A DNA stretch of 6,016 bases from an uncultured Selenomonadaceae bacterium (GCA_905235425.1 CAJOKY010000147.1:1-6016), one strand, 5' to 3'; counted from the stretch's first letter, positions 1-5,861 are shown. Made by a program: numbers and translations. Notes: a model not told the origin generated them from the sequence alone.

Positions 1-62
1 GATTCGAACGCGCGACCTACTGCTTAGGAGGCAGTTGCTCTATCCTGCTGAGCTACAACCGC
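1..62 (-). tRNA. tRNA-Arg (anticodon CCU), 3' end cut off by the window edge
   Basis: Read on the minus strand, this is a tRNA from base 1 to about base 61. It shows a 7-nt 5' acceptor strand (62-56, GCGGTTG), TA at positions 8-9, a D-arm starting GCTCAGC, and an anticodon stem ACTGC/GCAGT (35-31 and 23-19) closing the loop CTCCTAA. The anticodon CCT lies at 28-26 and reads the rare Arg codon AGG. The T-arm begins GCGCG and has the loop TTCGAAT. The rest of the T-stem, the 3' acceptor strand and any CCA lie outside the window, so the acceptor stem cannot be checked. The 5' end touches a heptad repeat array directly (63 onward), with no obvious promoter between the array and the tRNA. It may be read through from the upstream gene or use a promoter hidden in the repeats. 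Confidence 0.93.
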
Positions 63-153
63 GATTAGCTTTTAGCTGTTAGCGATTAGCTGTTAGCTAT
101 TAGCTGTTAGCCTACTGACTACTCACTACTTACTACTTACTATTCTTTATTCT
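63..153 (-). repeat. Heptanucleotide repeat array 1 (13 units) between the EF-G-like gene and tRNA-Arg
   Basis: On the minus strand, positions 153 to 63 divide without gaps into 13 consecutive 7-bp units. First come AGAATAA and AGAATAG, then TAAGTAG twice, TGAGTAG, TCAGTAG, and finally seven units of the form GCTAANN (GCTAACA, GCTAATA, GCTAATC, GCTAAAA). Every unit contains TAA or TAG. The first two units overlap the last codons and the TAG stop (142-140) of the EF-G-like gene, and the last unit ends on the base before the tRNA. The drift in unit sequence with a fixed period suggests expansion by slippage followed by mutation. I see no terminator hairpin here. Confidence 0.85.
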
Positions 154-2218
154 TGTTTTCTTCAATAATCTTTTCGGCAAGTTTATCAGGCATCGGTGCG
201 TAGTTGGAGAATTTTAAGCTGTACGAGCCGCGACCTTGCGTCTGCGAACGCAAATCTGTAGCGTACTTGTAAAGTTCAGATTCGGGAATAAGCGCCTTGA
301 CTTCTGTCATTCCTTTGCCCTTAGGATCGGTGCCGAGAACTCTGCCGCGTCTTGAATTGAGGTTGCCGATAATATCGCCCATATATTCATCGGGGATAAT
401 TACGGAAATTTCGTCGATAGGTTCAAGCAAAATCGGCTTAGCGGCGAGCACGCCTTTTTTAATTGCTATGGACGTAGCCGTTTTAAACGCCGCTTCGCTT
501 GAGTCAACGGGGTGGTATGAGCCGAAGTACAGATCAACAATAACGTCAACAACGGGATAACCGGCGATAACGCCTTCCGCCAAAGTTTCATTAGTACCTT
601 TTTCAACAGCAGGGAAATATTGACGCGGAACGGTGCCGCCGACAATACTTTCTTTAAATACGTTGCCGTTGCCGGTACGTGCGGGATCTTTATTAGGTTC
701 AATTCTCAACCAAACATCGCCGTATTGACCGTGCCCGCCGGATTGTTTTTTATGCTTGCCTTGAACTTCAACTTTCTCACGAATTGTTTCACGATAAGCT
801 ACGCGCGGTTCGCCGAACGCCATTTGTACGCCGAATTTACGCTGAATTTTATCACTCAAAATATCAAGATGCAATTCACCGACGCCGTACAAAATAGTTT
901 GCCTTGTCTCTTGATTCTTGACAAGCTTAATTGTCGGGTCTTCGTCTTGCTGACGTCTTATAGCCGTGATAACTTTATCTTCTTCGCCCTTCTTGATTGA
1001 AGTGACATACATTGCAAGCATAGGCTCGGGATAATTTACACGCGGATATTTAATCGGCGCAGACTTTTCACAAAGAGTGTCACAAGTTTTGGCGGCAGAA
1101 AGTTTAGATGTAACGACGATATCACCGGCATGAGCAATATCCATAGGAATTTGCTTTTTGCCTTGCATGGTGAAAATGCCGCTGATTCTTTCCTGCCCGT
1201 CGTAACCGTCGCCGTAAAGTTGGTACGTCGCGTCACCTTTCATATCGCCGGTGAAAACTCTGATATACGACATACGCCCTACAAACGGGTCAACCATTGT
1301 CTTGAAAATCTGCGCGCTGAAAGCGTCATTAATCTTGCGTTCAACAGGCTCATCATTGTTGGGATTGACGCCGACATAAGCTTTGCGATTAGGTGTAGGC
1401 ATGTATTCTACAACGCTGTTTAAAAGTTTGTCAATGCCGACATTTTGAAGACCGGAGCCTACAAATACGGGGAAAACTTTTGCTTGGCGTATACCTTCTG
1501 CAAGAGCTTCGGAAATTTCCTTTTCGTCAAGGTTATCGGTGTCGCCTTCCAAATATTTTTCCATAAGTTCATCGTTGAATTCGGCGACGATATCCAACAT
1601 TTCCATACGCGCTTCTTCGACTTCGTCTTCAATGTCGGCGGGAATATCCTGCTTGATAGTTTCGCCAAGTTTCGCGTAGGTAGTGATTAAATCGATAACG
1701 CCTTTGAAAGAACTTTCCTTGCCGATTGGAACTTGCACCGGTACAACGCTGTTGCCGAATTTCTCGCGCAGTTCATTCAAAGCCTTGTGAAAATCTGCAT
1801 GTTCGCGATCCATTTTGTTAATGAAAAATGCGCGGGGCAGGTTGAGACTTTCGGCAAGCGCCCATGCTTTTTTTGTTTCGACTTCAACGCCGGCGTTTGC
1901 GGCAACGATTATCAATGCGGCATCAGCGGCGGCAAGTGCGCCTTGAACTTCTGCAACAAAATCGGGATAGCCGGGCGTATCGATAAAATTAATTTTGTGA
2001 TTTTTCCATTCCGTGACGGCAAGCGCGTCGCTTATGGTCATTTTACGTTTTGTTTCTTCTGCCTCGTAATCAAGAAGACTGGTGCCGTCATCGACTTTGC
2101 CGAGACGTTTTGCCGCGCCGCTGTTGAAAATGCAGGCGTCAAGAATACTTGTCTTACCCGTTTTACCGTGTCCGACTACCGCAACATTTCTGATAGATTC
2201 GCTTGCGTATTCCTTCAT
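140..2218 (-). CDS. EF-G-like translational GTPase (FusA2/EF-G-II type paralogue)
   Basis: This 692-residue protein has the full five-domain EF-G architecture. The P-loop is GHGKTGKTS (16-24; canonical EF-G has GHVDAGKTT). Switch I ends in RKMTIS (58-63) rather than RGITI. G3 is DTPGY (80-84), G4 NKMD (134-137), and the G5 region GSGLQNVG (254-261). Domain II spans about 295-385, and domain III contains GVGELHLDIL (445-454). Domain IV opens with KHKKQSGGHGQYG (488-500) and has a GSYHPVDSSEAAFK tip loop; domain V carries RSQTQGRGSY. These G-motif changes, above all Tyr84 in place of the catalytic His, match EF-G-like paralogues such as mycobacterial FusA2, not the housekeeping fusA. It should bind GTP and the ribosome, but full translocase activity is doubtful. 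The start is the ATG at 2218, with GGAGGT 9 nt upstream. That SD lies inside a predicted hairpin. The stop is the TAG at 142-140, inside a repeat array. Confidence 0.93.
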   Translation of the reverse strand: MKEYASESIRNVAVVGHGKTGKTSILDACIFNSGAAKRLGKVDDGTSLLDYEAEETKRKMTISDALAVTEWKNHKINFIDTPGYPDFVAEVQGALAAADAALIIVAANAGVEVETKKAWALAESLNLPRAFFINKMDREHADFHKALNELREKFGNSVVPVQVPIGKESSFKGVIDLITTYAKLGETIKQDIPADIEDEVEEARMEMLDIVAEFNDELMEKYLEGDTDNLDEKEISEALAEGIRQAKVFPVFVGSGLQNVGIDKLLNSVVEYMPTPNRKAYVGVNPNNDEPVERKINDAFSAQIFKTMVDPFVGRMSYIRVFTGDMKGDATYQLYGDGYDGQERISGIFTMQGKKQIPMDIAHAGDIVVTSKLSAAKTCDTLCEKSAPIKYPRVNYPEPMLAMYVTSIKKGEEDKVITAIRRQQDEDPTIKLVKNQETRQTILYGVGELHLDILSDKIQRKFGVQMAFGEPRVAYRETIREKVEVQGKHKKQSGGHGQYGDVWLRIEPNKDPARTGNGNVFKESIVGGTVPRQYFPAVEKGTNETLAEGVIAGYPVVDVIVDLYFGSYHPVDSSEAAFKTATSIAIKKGVLAAKPILLEPIDEISVIIPDEYMGDIIGNLNSRRGRVLGTDPKGKGMTEVKALIPESELYKYATDLRSQTQGRGSYSLKFSNYAPMPDKLAEKIIEENKNKE

Positions 2219-2226
2219 AAAAAAAT

Positions 2227-2263
2227 AACCTCCAACTTTTTTTCCAAAAAAACATTGAAGGTT
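2227..2263 (-). promoter_or_regulatory. Predicted hairpin that sequesters the Shine-Dalgarno of the EF-G-like gene
   Basis: The minus-strand leader can fold with AACCTTCAAT (2263-2254) as 5' arm and GTTGGAGGTT (2236-2227) as 3' arm, giving ten pairs of which two are G-U. G2253 is bulged. Six further A-U pairs come from a run of seven T (2252-2246) facing seven A (2243-2237), capped by the loop TGGA. The 3' arm contains the whole SD, GGAGGT (2233-2228), which lies 9 nt from the ATG, so the folded form would block initiation. The arms are seen directly. The regulatory role (thermosensor-like melting, protein binding or coupling) is inference. Confidence 0.5.
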
Positions 2264-2293
2264 TTATTCTATTAAAAAATTTATTATCCTGCT

Positions 2294-2335
2294 TTTAATT
2301 CATAATTCTACATTCTTAATTCTTAATTCTTCATT
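2294..2335 (-). repeat. Heptanucleotide repeat array 2 (6 units) 3' of the DUF2939-like gene
   Basis: On the minus strand the six consecutive 7-bp units are AATGAAG, AATTAAG, AATTAAG, AATGTAG, AATTATG and AATTAAA. The array starts within 2 bp of the TAG stop (2339-2337) of the upstream gene. The remainder of the 118-bp spacer is AT-rich leader for the EF-G-like gene. I could not pick a convincing -35/-10 pair there, although weak -10-like hexamers exist. Confidence 0.7.
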
Positions 2336-2336
2336 C

Positions 2337-3509
2337 CTACGGCAAGGCGGGGCGTTCACGTGCAACGGCGGAATTGTGAATAAGCTCTTCAATGCGCTGA
2401 TCCAATGCAAGCTCCTGCTTATGAAGACTTTCAGCAGTATCAAACGCGGCAGAATCATTTTCCAAAAGTCCGCCTGAATAAAATTGCCACGCTTGAATTG
2501 TTACGGCGGTTGATTCTTTACGCAGATTCGCCAAGTATTCGGCAGCTTTCGGTACGGGAATTTTATTAAGATCGTCCTGCCTTTGACTCAACGTCGGAAT
2601 TATCGTTTGAGTAATGTAATCGGCAATTTCTTTTCGGCGCTCTTCAGACACAATGCCGGTTGAAGTTTTTTGCAGAGAAATAAACGTCGCCTGTTCGTCA
2701 AGAAAATCATAATTGTAGCGTTCAACAATATCATTAGTCGCGTCAATGTAACTTTCAATCTGATTTTTCAGCGACGGTGATACCGTGTCCAAATATTCAC
2801 GATAATTTTCAACGCTTACGACTTTCCATTCATTTTCGCCAAGTTTAAAATTTATGCCGGGCAGTTTGAAAGTTGTACCACCAATCTCAAAAGACGTGCC
2901 GCCTATGCTTATGCCGCCGCCGAAATTTTTTAACGTGACTTTCAAAGTAAACGGCGTTTGCGTGTAGTCTTCGATAACATTAATGTCCGCCGTCGCAGTG
3001 TCGCCCAAATTATCCACGTTTTCAACGCCGACAATGGAAGTATGGCGAATCATACTGCGTTCAAGCAATAAATCAAAATCAATGCCGAGTTGCCGACCTT
3101 TAAGCATTTCTTCCGGCAAAGTCCATTTTCCGGTATCAAGCCGCGTATTTATGACTTTAACCGCGCCTTGACACATCTGCGCGCGAATCAATACATAAAA
3201 ATTTTCAAAAAGCGATCTGTCATGCTCGGAAAGTTGCTCATCGTATTTGAACATGTCAACGGTTAAATCGTCGTAACCTTTCAGCGTGACGGCGCTAAAG
3301 TCAACGTGATTTTTAAAAGCCGTCGCGTCGTCTGAATGCAACGCGGTAATTGCTTCGTCCATTGCATAATTAGGCGTTTTTGTGTAGCTTGTAACATACC
3401 AAATGACGCCGCTTATTATCACCAGCACCAATAGCAATAAAATTGCCCGTTCGGTACGCCGCCTTTGTCTACGCCTTTCCAATCGGCTGTTCCAAGTTTT
3501 ATCGTCCAT
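2337..3509 (-). CDS. Membrane-anchored protein with DUF2939-like extracytoplasmic region
   Basis: The function is not known to me. The 390-residue protein opens with a strongly basic stretch (R12-R18, RRRQRRR), followed by one hydrophobic helix (about 22-40). This predicts a single N-terminal anchor with the basic end in the cytoplasm and about 350 residues outside. Residues 48-75, YAMDEAITALHSDDATAFKN followed by HVDF, resemble the start of DUF2939 proteins (paired helix, then a VDF signature). A beta-rich stretch at 203-230 consists of four 7-residue repeats (GGTSFEI, GGTTFKL, PGINFKL, GENEWKV). The rest (235-380) looks helical and charged and may form coiled coil. The start is an ATG with GGAG only 4 nt upstream, a short but usable spacing. 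It has its own promoter just downstream of rsmI. The DUF2939 link is from memory of the pattern and needs a profile search. Confidence 0.8.
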   Translation of the reverse strand: MDDKTWNSRLERRRQRRRTERAILLLLVLVIISGVIWYVTSYTKTPNYAMDEAITALHSDDATAFKNHVDFSAVTLKGYDDLTVDMFKYDEQLSEHDRSLFENFYVLIRAQMCQGAVKVINTRLDTGKWTLPEEMLKGRQLGIDFDLLLERSMIRHTSIVGVENVDNLGDTATADINVIEDYTQTPFTLKVTLKNFGGGISIGGTSFEIGGTTFKLPGINFKLGENEWKVVSVENYREYLDTVSPSLKNQIESYIDATNDIVERYNYDFLDEQATFISLQKTSTGIVSEERRKEIADYITQTIIPTLSQRQDDLNKIPVPKAAEYLANLRKESTAVTIQAWQFYSGGLLENDSAAFDTAESLHKQELALDQRIEELIHNSAVARERPALP

Positions 3510-3542
3510 AATTCTCCATTTAGTTCATAAACTTTTTGAAAA

Positions 3543-3571
3543 ATTATATCAGTGACTAAAAATTTTGTCTA
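3543..3571 (-). promoter_or_regulatory. Sigma-A type promoter for the DUF2939-like gene
   Basis: On the minus strand, a -35 box TAGACA (3571-3566; five of six match TTGACA) and a perfect -10 box TATAAT (3548-3543) are separated by exactly 17 bp. Transcription would start near 3536, leaving a leader of about 27 nt before the ATG at 3509. The promoter begins 7 bp beyond the rsmI stop, so the downstream gene can be expressed independently of the trmN6-rsmI operon. Confidence 0.72.
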
Positions 3572-3579
3572 TCAAAATT
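3561..3579 (-). other. Perfect 7-bp inverted repeat across the rsmI 3' end and the promoter -35 box
   Basis: AATTTTG and CAAAATT arms (3579-3573 and 3567-3561 on the minus strand) flank a 5-nt loop, ATAGA. The 3' arm is followed by three more T residues. It could be a weak AT-rich intrinsic terminator for the rsmI operon, or an operator, because it covers the -35 hexamer of the next promoter. The stem has only one G-C pair, so termination is doubtful. Confidence 0.3.
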
Positions 3580-4412
3580 CAAATGTCGATAACGGCGTTA
3601 TAAACTTCGCGGCGGCTCAGGTTAAATTTTTTCGCCACTTCACGAATGGCGGTCTTTTTGTCAATACCCTGCGCGATAAATTTTTTGTAGGCGTCAATAA
3701 AATTTTCAGTTGAAATTTCGGCAGTCTCTGACTCGTCGAAATTTTTTTTGCCGTCAACAATTATGACGTATTCGCCTAAAGTTTCATTTAAATTTTCGGC
3801 AAGGTCGGCAAGATTGCCGCGCAGAAATTCTTCATGCACCTTAGTTAATTCGCGAGCAAGTACGGCAGGACGGTTACCAAACACCTCAAGCATTTCAGTT
3901 AAAGTCTTTTTCAACCGGTGCGGCGCTTCATAAAAAATCAGCGTTTCGGTACGTGTTGAAAGTTCCGTTAAAATGTCGCGGCGATTTTTGGCAGTTTTAG
4001 GTAAAAATCCCGCGAAAGTAAATTTTGTAGTGTCAAGAGCCGAGCAGATTAACGCGCTAAGTGCGGCATTTGCGCCGGGTATAGGGCAAACGGTAATGCC
4101 GGATCCTACTGCAAGCTTTACCAAATCTGCGCCGGGATCTGAAATTGCCGGTAGTCCCGCGTCACTTACGCAAGCAATATTTTTACCTTCGCGCAGGAGC
4201 GCTAAAATTTTTTCACCGGATTGTACTTTTGAAAATTCGTCGTAGCGTACAAGCGGCGTATGTATGTCGAAGTGCGTCAAAAGTTTTCGCGTATGCCGTG
4301 TATCCTCCGCCGCGATTACGTCAACTTCTTTTAAAATTTTCACTGCGCGGAAAGTCATATCGTCAAGATTGCCTATCGGCGTCGCGCATAAATATAAAAT
4401 ACCTGTTTCCAT
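3579..4412 (-). CDS. rsmI: 16S rRNA (cytidine(1402)-2'-O)-methyltransferase
   Basis: RsmI (YabC/YraL family, tetrapyrrole methylase fold) uses S-adenosylmethionine to methylate the ribose of C1402 in the 16S rRNA decoding centre. The 277 residues match the usual family length. Family motifs appear in order: ATPIGNLDDMTFRA (10-23), AEDTRHTRKLL (35-45), SDAGLPAISDPG (83-94), PIPGANAALSAL (110-121), FAGFLP (133-138), FYEAPHRL (160-167) and RELTKVHEEFLRG (187-199). The C-terminal segment, about 250-275 (KKTAIREVAKKFNLSRREVY), looks like the small helical domain seen in many Bacillota members. Its ATG overlaps the stop of the HEPN gene as TAATG, and there is no strong SD. Translation is therefore probably by termination-reinitiation, which ties its dose to expression of the toxin gene. 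Confidence 0.96.
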   Translation of the reverse strand: METGILYLCATPIGNLDDMTFRAVKILKEVDVIAAEDTRHTRKLLTHFDIHTPLVRYDEFSKVQSGEKILALLREGKNIACVSDAGLPAISDPGADLVKLAVGSGITVCPIPGANAALSALICSALDTTKFTFAGFLPKTAKNRRDILTELSTRTETLIFYEAPHRLKKTLTEMLEVFGNRPAVLARELTKVHEEFLRGNLADLAENLNETLGEYVIIVDGKKNFDESETAEISTENFIDAYKKFIAQGIDKKTAIREVAKKFNLSRREVYNAVIDI

Positions 4413-4762
4413 TAATATTCATCATCTTCACCGGTAAGAATTTGTTCAATTTGAAATTTTATCTGCGGAAATTCTTCTTTTACAGCCTTATAAAGGTCAT
4501 CCATTCTTATTGTTTCGTATCTGTGAGCGGCAACGTCTCTAAATCCTGCAAGGTCTCGCCAATTAACTTGAGGATTCGCCGCACGAAATTCATGGGTTAA
4601 ATTTTTTACAAGTTCACCTACTTGTATTACCGTCATACCGGTGGCGCGTTGTAAAAGTTCGCTTTTTAAAAAATCTTCCATTGAAGGTTCTGCCAAAAAT
4701 TCACCGGCTATATTCATGTTACGTATAATTTTTTCCAGCGTTATTCTGTCTCTACGCTGCAT
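4412..4762 (-). CDS. HEPN-domain (HepT/DUF86-like) RNase toxin of a type VII toxin-antitoxin pair
   Basis: This 116-residue all-helical protein carries the HEPN active-site motif R-x4-H-x-Y, here RDVAAHRY. Counted from the ATG at 4762, these are R75, H80 and Y82. In characterised HepT proteins the Arg and His are needed for RNA cleavage, and the Tyr is the residue AMPylated by the MNT partner to inactivate the toxin. I choose the ATG at 4762 because GGAGA lies 9 nt upstream (4776-4772). A longer reading from a TTG at 4783 would turn that SD into codons and add seven basic residues. The gene overlaps the MNT gene by 11 bp and the rsmI start by 1 bp. All three catalytic residues are present, so it looks intact. 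The RNA target cannot be told from sequence. Confidence 0.88.
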   Translation of the reverse strand: MQRRDRITLEKIIRNMNIAGEFLAEPSMEDFLKSELLQRATGMTVIQVGELVKNLTHEFRAANPQVNWRDLAGFRDVAAHRYETIRMDDLYKAVKEEFPQIKFQIEQILTGEDDEY

Positions 4763-5039
4763 AAATTTCAATCTCCTTTTCAATAATAATCATAGCTTCT
4801 TTGGGAATAGGCGCGTGAATCACGTCAACTTTCAAATTCCAAGCATCTTCAAGGCGATGTTTTAATGAAATTATTCTCAACAGCGAAACCGATTCTGTAG
4901 TAAATTCTACAAGTAAATCAACGTCGCTGTCTTCACGAAAATTTCCTCGTGCACGTGAACCGAAAAGCGTTACTTTCGTCAATTTGTATTCTTGTGCAAT
5001 ACTTTTAATCGTCTTTTTAATGTCGTCAATAGTAAGCAT
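4752..5039 (-). CDS. MNT-domain nucleotidyltransferase antitoxin (MntA-like)
   Basis: This is a minimal 95-residue nucleotidyltransferase of the DNA polymerase beta superfamily. It shows the GS-x10-D-x-D motif (G27, S28, D39, D41 within GSRARG and DSDVDLLVEF) and a likely third metal-binding carboxylate, D72, in LKVDVIH. All catalytic acids are present, so it should be an active AMP transferase. In studied HEPN/MNT pairs the MNT protein adds AMP to the Tyr of the toxin's R-x4-H-x-Y motif, which neutralises the toxin. It sits directly upstream of, and overlaps, its HEPN partner, and starts 3 nt after the trmN6 stop with an SD placed inside the trmN6 coding end. The antitoxin is translated before the toxin, as expected for a safe toxin-antitoxin order. 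Confidence 0.9.
   Translation of the reverse strand: MLTIDDIKKTIKSIAQEYKLTKVTLFGSRARGNFREDSDVDLLVEFTTESVSLLRIISLKHRLEDAWNLKVDVIHAPIPKEAMIIIEKEIEIYAA
4772..4776 (-). promoter_or_regulatory. Ribosome binding site that decides the HEPN toxin start
   Basis: GGAGA on the minus strand lies 9 nt before the ATG at 4762, inside the coding end of the MNT gene. It supports the ATG at 4762 over the upstream TTG at 4783 as the toxin start. Confidence 0.7.
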
Positions 5040-5042
5040 ACT

Positions 5043-5777
5043 TCAATCCTCCAAGCCGTAAATTTTTTTCACATCAGCTGTATAAGAACCGTCGTCTTCG
5101 TGAATTACAAGCGGCGGCAAAATTTTTAAACTGCCGGCATGACCGCCTACAATCGCGTCAATCATTACCAGGTTGGCGTCGCGATTTTTTTTGGGATAAA
5201 TCATCTGCAGGCGTTTAGGTTCAAATTGGTGACGGTGCAAGGCGTCGATAATTTCACAAAGCCGCGTTGCCGAGTGAATCATACAAAAACTGCCGTGATA
5301 TTTTAAGACAAACCGCGCAGCTGTCACGACATCTTCAAGCGTCGCGGTAAATTCGTGTCTTGCCTTTGCCACGCCGATTAATTTATTGACTTCACCGGCT
5401 TTTATTGGATAGTACGGCGGATTGGCAATGACAAGGTCAAAACTTTCAGCAGAAAAAAAATCGCGGATATGGCGATAATCGCCCTCCGTGACAGAAATTT
5501 TTTCAGACAGATTATTTAATTCGACGTTGCGCTTTGCCAATTCTGCCGCGTCGTGATTTAGTTCAATGGCAAAATATTTATCGACTTCATCAGCCGTTAA
5601 AAGCGGTATTACGCCGGTACCCGTGCCTAAATCCAAAACTTTAAAGTTGCGTTTAAATTTTGGAAAGTGCGCGATTAAAACCGAATCTGTCGCGAAACAA
5701 AATTCTTTATCATTTTGAATAATTTTTCGTCCTGACATCATTAAATCATCAAGACGCTCATTTTCTCTTATGTTCAT
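5043..5777 (-). CDS. trmN6: tRNA1(Val) (adenine(37)-N6)-methyltransferase-like enzyme (TrmN6/YfiC/YabB family)
   Basis: This is a 244-residue class I S-adenosylmethionine-dependent methyltransferase. The SAM-binding motif I is VLDLGTGTGVIPLL (47-60), the acidic residue of motif II is E72 in AIELN, and the catalytic motif IV is NPPYY (119-123), typical of N6-adenine methyltransferases. The N-terminus, ERLDDLM then RKIIQ and later FATDSVLIAHF (26-38), matches the family's conserved opening, which supports the first ATG rather than Met13 or Met14. The E. coli relative (YfiC) makes m6A37 in tRNA-Val; the exact substrate here is inferred. No SD is visible upstream of the ATG, because period-7 repeats begin about 6 bp away. 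It is the first gene of the trmN6-MNT-HEPN-rsmI run; in many Bacillota a GIY-YIG gene (yazA) sits between this gene and rsmI instead. Confidence 0.9.
   Translation of the reverse strand: MNIRENERLDDLMMSGRKIIQNDKEFCFATDSVLIAHFPKFKRNFKVLDLGTGTGVIPLLTADEVDKYFAIELNHDAAELAKRNVELNNLSEKISVTEGDYRHIRDFFSAESFDLVIANPPYYPIKAGEVNKLIGVAKARHEFTATLEDVVTAARFVLKYHGSFCMIHSATRLCEIIDALHRHQFEPKRLQMIYPKKNRDANLVMIDAIVGGHAGSLKILPPLVIHEDDGSYTADVKKIYGLED
5048..5052 (-). promoter_or_regulatory. Ribosome binding site of the MNT antitoxin, inside the trmN6 coding end
   Basis: GGAGG on the minus strand sits 8 nt before the ATG at 5039 and upstream of the trmN6 stop (TGA, 5045-5043). It indicates strong initiation of the antitoxin and coupling to trmN6 translation. 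Confidence 0.8.
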
Positions 5778-5789
5778 AGTTAAGCTAGG

Positions 5790-5861
5790 TGTTAGGGATT
5801 AGGGAGCAGGGATTAGTTTTTTCTACCCTCTACCTCCTACCCTCTGTTAGGGATTAGGGAG
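5790..5861 (+). repeat. 72-bp direct repeat, copy 1
   Basis: Identical base for base to 5941-6012, at an offset of 151 bp. It consists of a G-rich heptad block, six T, a C-rich heptad block and the start of another G-rich block. After one mismatch (T5862 versus C6013) the match resumes to the window edge. A block duplication therefore sits on top of the 7-bp periodicity. Confidence 0.93.

Noticed and set aside
140..2218. Housekeeping EF-G (fusA) or a tetracycline ribosomal protection protein
   Set aside because: The P-loop GKTGKTS and DTPGY do not match housekeeping EF-G, there is no rpsL/rpsG/tuf neighbourhood, and there is no resistance-gene context.
2226..2265. Intrinsic terminator on the plus strand (hairpin followed by TTTT)
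   Set aside because: No plus-strand gene ends here; on the minus strand the same hairpin covers an SD, which is a better explanation.
1733..2275. 180-codon open frame on the plus strand, and other plus-strand frames within the genes
   Set aside because: They lie antisense to strongly supported genes, have Cys/Phe-rich compositions typical of shadow frames, and show no recognisable domain.
2264..2300. Promoter for the EF-G-like gene
   Set aside because: AT-rich sequence offers several weak -10-like hexamers, but none has a credible -35 at 16-18 bp.
4763..4783. TTG start for the HEPN gene
   Set aside because: It would translate the GGAGA ribosome binding site that correctly positions the ATG at 4762.
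3579..5777. Recent horizontal insertion of the toxin-antitoxin pair by a mobile element
   Set aside because: There are no terminal repeats, target-site duplications or transposase remnants, and the seamless overlaps argue for a settled operon.
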